64,000 bases of DNA from Sphingobium cyanobacteriorum (GTDB taxonomy: Bacteria; Pseudomonadota; Alphaproteobacteria; Sphingomonadales; Sphingomonadaceae), in contig NZ_JAUQOM010000011.1 in the NCBI RefSeq assembly GCF_030580935.1, positions 1 to 64,000 of the forward strand. The letters run 5' to 3'. The notes under the pieces were generated by a model. That model saw only the letters and a program-made list of their open reading frames with translations. It was not told the DNA's origin and searched no databases. Positions 48,607 to 56,789 of this stretch are shown in pieces. The first letter of the stretch is position 1. Every line of letters begins with the position of its first letter. The position numbers and the translations under genes were made by a program.

Positions 48607-49683
48607 TCAGGCCAGCGCGTCGGCGATCGCCTTGCCGCACTGCTCGGTATTGGCCTTGCCCTTGAGGTCGCCGGTGCGCAGCCCCGGTTCGGCCAGCACG
48701 GTTTCCACCGCTCGCATGATCGCGGCGGCGGCGTCCGCTTCGCCCAGATGCTCCAGCATCATCGCCGCCGACCAGATCTGGCCGACCGGATTGGCGATGC
48801 CCTTCCCCGCAATGTCGGGGGCGGAGCCATGGACCGGCTCGAACAGCGACGGCGCGGTGCGGTCCGGGTTGATGTTGCCCGATGGCGCAACACCGATCGT
48901 GCCGGTGCAGGCGGGGCCAAGGTCGGACAGGATATCGCCGAACAGGTTCGACGCCACCACCACGTCGAACCGATCGGGGTTCAGCACGAACTGCGCGGTC
49001 AATATGTCGATATGATATTTGTCGTGGGTGACGGTGGGATAGTTTTTGGCCATCTCCTCCACCCGCTCGTCCCACCAGGGCATGGTGATGGCGATGCCGT
49101 TGGACTTGGTGGCGGACGTGACATGCTTGCGATCCCGCGTCGCGGCCAGGTCGAAGGCATAGCGCAGCACCCGGTCGGTGCCGTGCCGGGTCATCACTGT
49201 TTCCTGGATCACCACCTCGCGCGGCGTGCCGGGGAACATCTTGCCACCGACCGAACTATATTCGCCCTCGGTATTTTCGCGCACCACCCAGAAGTCGATA
49301 TCGCCCGGTTCCCGCCCGACCAGCGGGCAGGGGACGCCGGGCATCAGCCGGACCGGGCGCAGATTGACATATTGGTCATATTCCCGCCGGAACTGGAGCA
49401 GCGACCCCCAGAGCGAAACATGGTCGGGCACCGTGTCGGGCCAGCCGACCGCACCGAAAAAGATCGCATCGGGCTGGCCGATCCGCTCTTTCCAGTCGTC
49501 CGGCATCATCTGGCCATGTCTGGCATAATAGTCGCAGCATGCGAAATCCTGCCAGGTCTGTTCGATCGAAAAGCCATAGAGGCTTGCCGCCCGTTCCAGC
49601 ACGCGCACGCCTTCGGGCATGACTTCCTTGCCGATGCCGTCGCCGGGGATGACGGAGATGGAATAATTGCGTGCGGTCGTCAT
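48607..49683 (-). CDS. Tartrate / D-malate dehydrogenase family protein
   Basis: A 358-residue decarboxylating dehydrogenase of the isopropylmalate dehydrogenase superfamily, TtuC/DmlA branch. It has VIPGDGIGKEV at the N-terminus, NLRPVRLMPG with the substrate arginines, VRENTEGEYSSVGG, metal aspartates in SNLFGDILSDLGPACTG, and the NAD loop LFEPVHGSAPDIAGKGIANP. It oxidises D-malate, tartrate or a related 2-hydroxy-diacid. It is the last gene of a leftward set with the GNAT and semialdehyde dehydrogenase genes. Confidence 0.88.
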   Translation of the reverse strand: MTTARNYSISVIPGDGIGKEVMPEGVRVLERAASLYGFSIEQTWQDFACCDYYARHGQMMPDDWKERIGQPDAIFFGAVGWPDTVPDHVSLWGSLLQFRREYDQYVNLRPVRLMPGVPCPLVGREPGDIDFWVVRENTEGEYSSVGGKMFPGTPREVVIQETVMTRHGTDRVLRYAFDLAATRDRKHVTSATKSNGIAITMPWWDERVEEMAKNYPTVTHDKYHIDILTAQFVLNPDRFDVVVASNLFGDILSDLGPACTGTIGVAPSGNINPDRTAPSLFEPVHGSAPDIAGKGIANPVGQIWSAAMMLEHLGEADAAAAIMRAVETVLAEPGLRTGDLKGKANTEQCGKAIADALA

Positions 49684-49692
49684 AGCCTACTC

Positions 49693-49772
49693 CCGTTCGC
49701 CCTGCGCCTGTCGAAGGGCGTCACTTTTCTTCAAGAACAAGGAATGGGCATCGACAGGCTCGGCCCGAACGG
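49693..49772. repeat. Imperfect inverted repeat of the sphingomonad dispersed type
   Basis: CCGTTCG-CCCTGCG-CCTGTCG (49693-49713) is mirrored, with a few mismatches, by CGACAGG-CTCGGCC-CGAACGG (49752-49772). The words CCTGTCGAAG and CCGTTCG belong to a dispersed intergenic palindrome familiar from sphingomonad genomes. It lies between two leftward genes and could fold in the mRNA. Confidence 0.65.
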
Positions 49773-49785
49773 ATGGAAAGGCGGG

Positions 49786-51249
49786 TCAGAGCTTCAGCCC
49801 GCCGATATGGAACGCCTTGGTTTCCAGATATTCCTCGATGCCCGCATGGGCACCCTCGCGGCCCAGACCCGACTGCTTGATCCCGCCGAATGGAGCCATC
49901 TCCATCGCCATGCCCCCGGTATTGAGCACCACCATGCCGGCCTCCAGCCGTTCGCCCACGCGAAAGGCGCGATGCAGATTTTCGGTGTAGAAATAGCTGG
50001 CCAGACCAAAGCTGGTATCGTTCGCCAGCGCGATGCCCTCTTCCTCATGGGTGAAACGGAACAGCGGCGCGACCGGGCCGAACGTCTCTTCGCTCGCCAG
50101 CAGCATGTCGCGAGTCGCGCCGGTCAGGATGACGGGCCGGGCGAAGCGCGCGCCGGTCGCGCCTTCAGGGGCCTGCGCAAACAGCGTCGCGCCATGGGCC
50201 AGCGCATCCTCGACATGCGCCTTCACCTTTTCCGCCGCCGCCTGGTTGATCAATGGGCCGATCGTGCTGCCGTCCTGATCGCCTGGCGCGATCTTCAGCG
50301 CCGACACCGCCTTGGCCAGTTTTTCGGCAAAGGCATCGTGAATGCCGTCCTGCACCAATATGCGGTTGGCGCATACGCAGGTCTGGCCGGCATTGCGGAA
50401 CTTGCTCGCCATCGTCGCCGCGACCGCCAGGTCAACGTCCGCATCGTCAAATACGATCAGTGGCGCATTGCCGCCCAGTTCCAGGCTCAGCCGCTTGATC
50501 GTGTCCGCGCTCTGCCGCATCAGCAGCGCACCCACGCGCGTCGATCCGGTGAAGGACAGTTTGCGCACTGCCTCGCTGCCGGTCAGCACCGCACCGATCG
50601 GCGCGGCCTGGCCCGTGACGATGTTGATCACGCCCCTGGGGAAGCCCGCCTCGTCCGCCAGCTTGATCAGCGCCAGCGCGGTATAGGGCGTCAGTTCCGA
50701 AGGCTTCACCACCACCGGGCAACCGGCGGCCAGCGCGGGTGCGCATTTGCGGGTGATCATCGCCGCGGGGAAATTCCATGGCGTGATCGCCGCCGAAACC
50801 CCCACCGGCTCCTTCATCACCAATATGCGGCGATTGGCTTCGGGCGCGGGAATGATGCTGCCGTCGATCCGGCGGCCCTCTTCGGCGAACCATTTGATGA
50901 AACTCGCCGCGTAACGAATTTCGCCTTCCGCTTCCGCAAGGGGCTTGCCCTGTTCGGCGGTCATGATCCGGCCCAGATCGGCCAGATTGTCCATCACCAG
51001 CGCGTACCAGCGTTCCAGCAGGCTGGCCCGTTCCCCGGCGGTTTTCGCGCGCCATGCGGGCCAGGCCGCCTGCGCTGCGTCCACGGCCGCCTGGGTGTCG
51101 GCTTCCCCGCAATCGGCTATGGTGCCGATGATCGCGCCGGTGGCGGGGTTGTCCACGTCCAGCGTCGCGCCGGATGTCGCGCCGACCCATGCGCCGTCAA
51201 TCAGTGCGCGTTCGATGAAGAGGGCGGGGTTGGAAAGGGAAAGGGTCAT
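49786..51249 (-). CDS. gabD: NAD(P)-dependent succinate-semialdehyde dehydrogenase
   Basis: A 487-residue aldehyde dehydrogenase of the GabD group. Catalytic Cys lies in FRNAGQTCVCANRILVQ, general base in ELGGNAPLIVFDDAD, PWNFPAAMITRK for the cofactor, and C-terminal GREGAHAGIEEYLETKA. GabD-type enzymes oxidise succinate semialdehyde, and often glutarate semialdehyde. The start overlaps the GNAT stop by four bases. Supports a GABA or amine catabolic role for the block. Confidence 0.88.
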   Translation of the reverse strand: MTLSLSNPALFIERALIDGAWVGATSGATLDVDNPATGAIIGTIADCGEADTQAAVDAAQAAWPAWRAKTAGERASLLERWYALVMDNLADLGRIMTAEQGKPLAEAEGEIRYAASFIKWFAEEGRRIDGSIIPAPEANRRILVMKEPVGVSAAITPWNFPAAMITRKCAPALAAGCPVVVKPSELTPYTALALIKLADEAGFPRGVINIVTGQAAPIGAVLTGSEAVRKLSFTGSTRVGALLMRQSADTIKRLSLELGGNAPLIVFDDADVDLAVAATMASKFRNAGQTCVCANRILVQDGIHDAFAEKLAKAVSALKIAPGDQDGSTIGPLINQAAAEKVKAHVEDALAHGATLFAQAPEGATGARFARPVILTGATRDMLLASEETFGPVAPLFRFTHEEEGIALANDTSFGLASYFYTENLHRAFRVGERLEAGMVVLNTGGMAMEMAPFGGIKQSGLGREGAHAGIEEYLETKAFHIGGLKL

Positions 51250-52103
51250 CCGAGTGCCTGTGTCGTGAGGGAGAAAGTCGTAATGGCCGGGTCCGTCTGT
51301 GGCAGGGGGCCACGCACCATGCGCATCACCCGGCCGACGCAGGGCAGGCCCAGCTCGTCCAGCCAGTCGCACAGCCCGCTTTCCTCCGGTACGTCCAGCC
51401 GACAGAATATCCCGCTGTTGGACCCCAGCCAGTGCGAAATCAGCGCTTTCGCTCCGCCCGTGTCCGGCGCGACGGTTGGCCCGACGACATAGCCGCGCCC
51501 GAACCGGCGAAACAGCGCAAAGCCGACCGGCTCGTTGCTCCGCGTCAGCACCACCCCCTGCGCGCCGGGCACCAGTGCGTCCAGCAGCGCGTCGCGGTTC
51601 ATGCCGCTCGCCCGCCGCGCCAGCGCGTGGAGCGTTGGCATGTCCTTGGCGCCCAGGGGGCGCACCCGTTCGTCTGGGATCAGTTCGGCGACCGGCACGG
51701 CAAAGGCTGCGCCCTGATGCTGGAACACCGGGCCTGCGCTCTCGAACCCCAGCTTGCGATAGAGCGGCGCGCCCTCGTCGGTGGCGTTCAGCAATATGGT
51801 GCGGTCGCCCAGGTCGGCCATGACCTTCTCCATCAGCCGGCGGCCCAGCCCCATGCCCTGCGCGGCAGGCGATACGATCACCATGCCCAGCGTCGCTGCG
51901 TCCAGCCCGTAGGTCCATGCCATGGCCGTGCCGATGACGGTGCCGTCCCGTTCCGCCACATAGCCAAAGCCAAGGCTCAGCAGCATGTCCCAATCCTCGA
52001 TCCGATGGGGCCATTTCTGTTCGCTGGAAAGCGCGTGGGCGGCGTGCAGATCGTCAGGCGTCATGCGCCGCAGGTCCACCATCGCCTCTATGCCTGTCGC
52101 CAT
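51246..52103 (-). CDS. GNAT-family N-acetyltransferase
   Basis: A 285-residue protein with an N-terminal GNAT domain (about 8-130; acetyl-CoA loop VSPAAQGMGLGRRLM) and a second, degenerate GNAT-like C-terminal domain (about 145-280), the arrangement of YitH-like acetyltransferases. It leads the leftward operon with gabD and the tartrate dehydrogenase gene. It may acylate an amine substrate for the nearby M20 deacylase to reverse, but this is speculative. A start at 52082 is also possible. Confidence 0.82.
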   Translation of the reverse strand: MATGIEAMVDLRRMTPDDLHAAHALSSEQKWPHRIEDWDMLLSLGFGYVAERDGTVIGTAMAWTYGLDAATLGMVIVSPAAQGMGLGRRLMEKVMADLGDRTILLNATDEGAPLYRKLGFESAGPVFQHQGAAFAVPVAELIPDERVRPLGAKDMPTLHALARRASGMNRDALLDALVPGAQGVVLTRSNEPVGFALFRRFGRGYVVGPTVAPDTGGAKALISHWLGSNSGIFCRLDVPEESGLCDWLDELGLPCVGRVMRMVRGPLPQTDPAITTFSLTTQALG

Positions 52104-52307
52104 GCGTCTTGCTCCCTGGCGGAAAAGGGTCGTCCGCCTGCCTTGATTTAGGAATCACGTGGAGCAACCATAAAAGGCGCGGCCAAGCATTGGCTGCTGC
52201 CTTCGCGTCGTTTTTGGAAGATTATCGCGCAGACTTTCCTGCGCAACTGCAACACATGCCGCGCGCGATCCATATTCTGGCGCGCAGTGTATTTCAGGAG
52301 ACAGGCC

Positions 52308-53780
52308 GTGGACAGTTTCAACCCCGATCATATTGCCGTGCCGCAGGGCAGCAATTTCATCGGCGGGCGGCGCGTTCTGGGCCGTGGCAACGCCATCGCC
52401 GTGCGGCGTCCGTCGGACGGGCGGGTCTATGCCGACCTTGACAGCGTGGACGACGCACAACTGGCGCAGGCGGTGGAGGATGCCCAGCGGGCCTGCAAGG
52501 GCAGCGGCTGGGCGCAGACCGACCCGCGCGGGCGGATGCGGGTGCTGCGCCGCTGGGCCGACCTGATCGAAGCCGACATGGACGTGCTCGCCCCGCTGGA
52601 GGCATTGGGGTCCACCCGCATGATCCACGAAATCCGGGCATGGGACGTGACCTATACCGCCGAAACCATCCGTTTCTTTGCCGAATGGGCGGACAAGATC
52701 GGGGGCGAAGTGGCGGCGACCACGCCCGACAAGCTCGGCCTCACCATCCACGAACCCTATGGCGTGGTGGCGGCGATCGCACCCTGGAACCTGCCGCTGG
52801 TCATGGCGGCGTGGAAAATCGCGCCCGCCATCGCGGCGGGGAACAGCATCGTCCTCAAACCGTCCGAAATGACGCCGTTCAGCATCGTGCGCCTCGCCGA
52901 ACTCGCGATCGAAGCGGGACTGCCCGCGGGCATCTTCAACATCGTGCAGGGGGACGGGCGCAGCGTCGGCGATCCGCTGGTGCGGCGCCCTGAGGTTGCG
53001 AAAGTCACCTTCACCGGATCGACCGCCACGGGCGCGGCGATCATGGCCGCCTGCGCCCGGACCGGGCCGAAGCCGGTGACGCTGGAACTGGGTGGAAAAA
53101 GTCCCCAGATCATCTTTGCCGACGCGGGGCTGGACAAGGCATCGGCCATCGTCGCCCGCGCCATCACCCTGAATGCAGGCCAGGTCTGCGTCGCCGGATC
53201 GCGCCTGCTGGTGCAGGAAAGCGTTGCCGATCAGGTGATCGACCGCATCATGACCAGCTTCGCCGCGCATCGCGCCGGCCCGACCTGGCGCACCGACACG
53301 ACGCTCGGCCCGATCATTTCGGAAGGCCAGCTCGATCGCATCGATGGCATCGTCCAGCGTGCGGTGGCCAATGGCGCGCAAGTGCTGACTGGCGGCGGCC
53401 GCGCCACCGCGCCGCAGGAGGGCAGCTATTTCGCGCCCACGCTGCTTGCCAATGTCGATCAGAAGAGCGAGGCGGTTCAGGGCGAAATCTTCGGGCCGGT
53501 GCTGACCGTCCAGACCTTTGCGGACGAAGAGGAAGCCTATGCGCTCGCCAATGACAGCGCCTATGGTCTGGCCGCCGGCGTCCACACTGGCGATCTGACG
53601 CGCGCCCTGCGCGCCACCCGGTCGCTCGAAGCCGGCACCGTGTGGGTCAACCGCTATGGCCGCAGCAACGACTTCATCCTGCCGACGGGCGGTTATAAAC
53701 AGTCCGGCATCGGCAAGGATCTCGGCCGTGAAGCCTATATGGCCAATCTCAAGACCAAGGTGGCCTTGATCGAGTTCTGA
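52308..53780 (+). CDS. Aldehyde dehydrogenase (betaine/aminoaldehyde type)
   Basis: A 490-residue NAD-dependent aldehyde dehydrogenase. Catalytic Cys lies in NAGQVCVAGSRLLVQ, the general base in LELGGKSPQIIF, APWNLPLVMAAWK binds cofactor, and ENRYGRSNDFILPTGGYKQSGIGKDLG-type C-terminal features place it near PuuC/BetB/aminobutyraldehyde dehydrogenases. GTG start is chosen for the AGGAG seven bases upstream and lack of a better ATG. It is divergent from the GNAT-gabD operon, with a 204-base gap, and likely oxidises the aminoaldehyde made by the aminotransferase or the downstream oxidases. Confidence 0.88.
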   Translation: MDSFNPDHIAVPQGSNFIGGRRVLGRGNAIAVRRPSDGRVYADLDSVDDAQLAQAVEDAQRACKGSGWAQTDPRGRMRVLRRWADLIEADMDVLAPLEALGSTRMIHEIRAWDVTYTAETIRFFAEWADKIGGEVAATTPDKLGLTIHEPYGVVAAIAPWNLPLVMAAWKIAPAIAAGNSIVLKPSEMTPFSIVRLAELAIEAGLPAGIFNIVQGDGRSVGDPLVRRPEVAKVTFTGSTATGAAIMAACARTGPKPVTLELGGKSPQIIFADAGLDKASAIVARAITLNAGQVCVAGSRLLVQESVADQVIDRIMTSFAAHRAGPTWRTDTTLGPIISEGQLDRIDGIVQRAVANGAQVLTGGGRATAPQEGSYFAPTLLANVDQKSEAVQGEIFGPVLTVQTFADEEEAYALANDSAYGLAAGVHTGDLTRALRATRSLEAGTVWVNRYGRSNDFILPTGGYKQSGIGKDLGREAYMANLKTKVALIEF

Positions 53781-53786
53781 CATTTG

Positions 53787-53823
53787 GCAGACTGGTTCCA
53801 TATGTTCCATGGCACCAGTCTGC
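53787..53823. promoter_or_regulatory. 10-bp inverted repeat before antitoxin-like frame
   Basis: GCAGACTGGT (53787-53796) and ACCAGTCTGC (53814-53823) form a perfect inverted repeat with a 17-base spacer that itself contains CCATATG. It begins six bases after the aldehyde dehydrogenase stop and ends one base before the ATG of the antitoxin-like frame. It may be a terminator for the upstream gene or a leftover antitoxin operator. Confidence 0.5.
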
Positions 53824-53824
53824 G

Positions 53825-53989
53825 ATGCACGAAGCGACCTTCACCTTTCGCGTCGATCCGGGACTGGAAGGGCCGTTCGCCCGTGCCGCCAGGGCGCGGG
53901 ATCGTAACGCCATCTACGACTATGGCGCAGCCCGCGGGCCGCGATCAAGCGCGACGCGCTCTTTTCGCCAAAGGCGGCGGCAGTGCTGA
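53825..53989 (+). pseudogene. Truncated antitoxin-like (ribbon-helix-helix) remnant
   Basis: A 54-codon frame beginning MHEATFTFRVDPGLEGPF, which resembles the N-terminus of small ribbon-helix-helix antitoxins (usual length about 80-95 residues, often FTFRVD.L...F..AA...DR). After about residue 28 the sequence becomes Arg-rich and unrelated, as after a frameshift or deletion, and no toxin gene follows. It is squeezed between two convergent genes, a typical place for the decay of a toxin-antitoxin cassette. Confidence 0.4.
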
Positions 53990-53998
53990 GCCACGGCG

Positions 53999-55132
53999 TC
54001 AGCCCTTGGCAAACCGCCCGATCCGGTATGGCTCCATCGGTATATCCGTCCCGCCCGTGGCGATGATCTCCGCCATCGTCTCGCCCACACCCGGCCCGAT
54101 CTGAAATCCCGACCCGGAAAAGCCGAAGGCGTAATATAGGCCGCTGGTCGTCGCGCTCGGTCCCATCACCGGCTGGCTGTCGGGCATATAGCCTTCGATG
54201 CCGGACCAGACACGAATGATGTTGAGCTTGCCCAGCGCCGGCGCCAGCCGCCTGATCTGCTGCAACTGGGTCAGGGTATTTTGCGGCTCGACATAGGCGC
54301 GATACTGGTCGGGGAAGGATGGCCCGCGTGTACTGCCGCCCAGCACGATATTGCCGCGCGCCACCTGCCGGAAATAGACCGTCTCTTCCTCGATCGGCGT
54401 CATCACGCCGACGGCAGGCAGGATGGCATAGGGGACCGGCTCGGTGACGCTCATATTCGGTCCGCGTGACACGATCGGCACCGGCTCGCCAAATTGCGAG
54501 GACAGCGCATTGCCCCATGCGCCTGCGGTAATCAGCAGGATGGGCGCGCGAAAGGTCCGGCCGTTGGCGGCGGTGACGATGAAATCCTCGCCCACCTTCT
54601 GCGCGTCGACAATCTTCGTATTTTCATGGATGATCGCACCCAGCTTCTGCGCCGCGCGGGCAAAGGCCGGGGCGGCCAGGCGCGGATTGGCGTGGCCGTC
54701 CATCGCGGAATAGGAACCGGCCAGCACGTCCGGCCCGAAAAAGGGGAATTTGTCGCGCAACGCATTGCCGCTCAACAGTTCCAGGTCCAGACCTTCCAGC
54801 CGTGCCTTGGCGGCATAATCCTCCATCGATCCCACCAGTTCGGGCCGCTCGCGATAGCAGACGCGGATATGCCCGGACTGGAGATATTCGACATCCGCGC
54901 CCAGCAACTCACGCGACCGGCGCCAGATGGCGCTGGCGCGATTGGCCAGCGGCAACTGATGGATCGGGCGGCCCTGCCGCCGCACATTGCCGAAATTGGT
55001 GCCGCTTGCCTGCCGCCCGATCAGGTCGGTTTCCAGCAGCGTGACCGAAATCCCGTGACCGCGCAGGAACAGGGCGGCGGATGATCCCATCAGGCCCCCG
55101 CCCACTATGATGACATCGCTTGCCCCGTTCAC
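53999..55132 (-). CDS. FAD-dependent oxidoreductase, DAO family (HcnC/OoxB-like subunit)
   Basis: A 377-residue D-amino acid oxidase-type flavoprotein: IIVGGGLMGSSAALFLRGHGISVTLLE at the N-terminus, and SGIEGYMPDSQPVMGPS and a C-terminal YAFGFSGSGFQIGPGVGE that complete the FAD site. GTG start overlaps the stop of the upstream FAD gene (GTGA). With the two preceding genes it reproduces the three-part architecture of HCN synthase (HcnC), opine oxidase (OoxB) and D-hydroxyproline dehydrogenase. The substrate is probably a secondary amine/imino acid. Confidence 0.87.
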   Translation of the reverse strand: MNGASDVIIVGGGLMGSSAALFLRGHGISVTLLETDLIGRQASGTNFGNVRRQGRPIHQLPLANRASAIWRRSRELLGADVEYLQSGHIRVCYRERPELVGSMEDYAAKARLEGLDLELLSGNALRDKFPFFGPDVLAGSYSAMDGHANPRLAAPAFARAAQKLGAIIHENTKIVDAQKVGEDFIVTAANGRTFRAPILLITAGAWGNALSSQFGEPVPIVSRGPNMSVTEPVPYAILPAVGVMTPIEEETVYFRQVARGNIVLGGSTRGPSFPDQYRAYVEPQNTLTQLQQIRRLAPALGKLNIIRVWSGIEGYMPDSQPVMGPSATTSGLYYAFGFSGSGFQIGPGVGETMAEIIATGGTDIPMEPYRIGRFAKG

Positions 55133-56502
55133 TTTTCGTCTCCAATGCCGATGTTGATCGGCTTGACCGGCGCCTGGCCCCGCAATCGACCGACCTGATC
55201 GACCGGGATGCCCGCTTCCGCGGCGATCAGTTCGGCGGCGGCAAGGCCGCAATAGCGACCCTGGCACCGGCCCATGCCGACCCGGCTGAACGCCTTGGCC
55301 CGGTTCGCCTCCTGCGCGCCCGTCTCGCGCATCACCGCGCGCAGATCACCCGCACTCACACCCTCGCAACGGCATAGCACCGCATCGTCGGGCAACGCTG
55401 CGGCCTGTGCGGACGGCCATGGAAAGGCCGTCGCCAGGCCGCGCGCGAACTTCGCATAGGTCGCCACCTCGCCGCGCAGGCTGGCCGTCACCCCCTTGTC
55501 CACCGGCAGGCCCAGATCAGCCAGCGCCGCCAGCGCCGCCAGCGTGCCGCTGGCCTCGGCCGATCGTGCGCCCAATATCCTTGCCCCGTCGCCCGCCAGA
55601 TAGACGCCCGCCACGCTTGCCCGCCCGTCGCCATCGCGTTCCGGCAACCATTGCCGCGTGTGCGAATCGAACGCGAAGGCGCAGCGCGCCAGGTCGGCCA
55701 ACTGGGTTTCGGGTCGCAAATGATGCCCCATCGCCACCGCGTCGCAGGCGATGCTCTGTTCCTTGCCGCCGCTGTCGCGGAACCGCACGCCGTTGACGCC
55801 CGTATCGGGATCGCCCAATATCTCCACCGGCGTCACGCCCAGATGGACCGGCACGCCAGCGCGCTTGATCGCCTGGGTCAGCTTCACGCCGTTCCACAGT
55901 ATCGATGGCACTGCCAGCAGGTCGGGCAGCGCCTTGACCCGCGCGGAAAAGGGCGACGTGTCCAGCACCGCCGCCACGGCCGCTCCGGCCTCCACATATT
56001 GGCTCGCGACCAGATAGAGCAAAGGCCCGGAACCCATGAACACCACGCGATGCCCGATCGACACCGCCTGGCTCTTGAGCGCCACCTGCGCCCCGCCCAG
56101 GCTGTAACTGCCCGCATATTGCCAGCCCTTGACCGGCATCAGCCGGTCGGTGGCCCCGGTGCACAGAAGCAGCGCGTCGAACGGCAATGCTGTTTGACCT
56201 GTCCCACTCGCTGTCCACACATGGCGGTCGGCGATGTTCCAGACCAGTGTTTCGGGCCGATAGTCGATCCGGTCCCTGATCGCATCAAAAGCATCATGGA
56301 CCGCCTGTGCCCGGTCCGCCTCCGTGCCGTACAGCTTGGTATAGGGCCGGGTGAAATTGTCCGGCTGGCGGCGATAGATCTGCCCGCCCGCGTGCCGCCC
56401 TTCGTCAAGGACGATCGGTTGCAGCCCCGCCGCGACACAGGCCTGTGCGGCGCGCGTGCCTGCGGGGCCGGCGCCGACGATGATTATGCGTTGCTCGGCC
56501 AT
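55129..56502 (-). CDS. FAD/NAD(P)-binding oxidoreductase with BFD-like Fe-S motif (HcnB/OoxA-like)
   Basis: A 457-residue flavoprotein. N-terminal FAD motif GAGPAGTRAAQ near 9, second nucleotide motif near VVFMGSGPLLYLVASQ, and a C-terminal BFD-like [2Fe-2S] domain with cysteines in LCRCEGVSAGDL and GRCQGRYCGL. Corresponds to the alpha subunit of HcnABC-type and opine-oxidase-type complexes and carries electrons from the DAO subunit to a quinone or other acceptor. It overlaps the Fe-S gene upstream by 19 bases and the DAO gene downstream by four. Confidence 0.88.
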   Translation of the reverse strand: MAEQRIIIVGAGPAGTRAAQACVAAGLQPIVLDEGRHAGGQIYRRQPDNFTRPYTKLYGTEADRAQAVHDAFDAIRDRIDYRPETLVWNIADRHVWTASGTGQTALPFDALLLCTGATDRLMPVKGWQYAGSYSLGGAQVALKSQAVSIGHRVVFMGSGPLLYLVASQYVEAGAAVAAVLDTSPFSARVKALPDLLAVPSILWNGVKLTQAIKRAGVPVHLGVTPVEILGDPDTGVNGVRFRDSGGKEQSIACDAVAMGHHLRPETQLADLARCAFAFDSHTRQWLPERDGDGRASVAGVYLAGDGARILGARSAEASGTLAALAALADLGLPVDKGVTASLRGEVATYAKFARGLATAFPWPSAQAAALPDDAVLCRCEGVSAGDLRAVMRETGAQEANRAKAFSRVGMGRCQGRYCGLAAAELIAAEAGIPVDQVGRLRGQAPVKPINIGIGDEK

Positions 56503-56789
56503 GTCGACTCCGGCTGGCTGGTGACGATGCGCTGGCCGGCTGTGGCCAGGGTGGAACAGGCGCGCAGCCGTTCGCCGCTGCTGGTCCAGACCCAGCAATC
56601 CTGACACGCCCCCATCAGGCAGAAGCCGGCACGCTTTTCCGGTCCGAACTCGCCCTGGCGCAGCGTGCCGCCACTGGCGAGCAGCGCCACCATCAGCGTG
56701 TCGCCTTCCAGCGCTGTGACCGGCTGGTCATCGACATACAGGGTGACGGGCGGGCGATCGGTTTCGCCCAGTCGTACGAACCGGCTCAT
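56484..56789 (-). CDS. Small (2Fe-2S) subunit (HcnA-like)
   Basis: A 101-residue plant-ferredoxin-like protein: MVALLASGGTLRQ, then KRAGFCLMGACQDCWVW, with cysteines for one [2Fe-2S] cluster (a fourth in RLRACST). Homologous in size and motif to HcnA and the gamma subunits of hydroxyproline/opine oxidases. Its ATG overlaps the stop of the ABC ATPase gene, so the oxidase is coupled to the transporter in one message. Confidence 0.87.
   Translation of the reverse strand: MSRFVRLGETDRPPVTLYVDDQPVTALEGDTLMVALLASGGTLRQGEFGPEKRAGFCLMGACQDCWVWTSSGERLRACSTLATAGQRIVTSQPESTWPSNA

Noticed and set aside
53999..56789. Hydrogen cyanide synthase HcnABC
   Set aside because: The architecture matches, but linkage to a dipeptide-type importer and a further amine oxidase, and the alphaproteobacterial context, favour an opine or secondary-amine oxidase.
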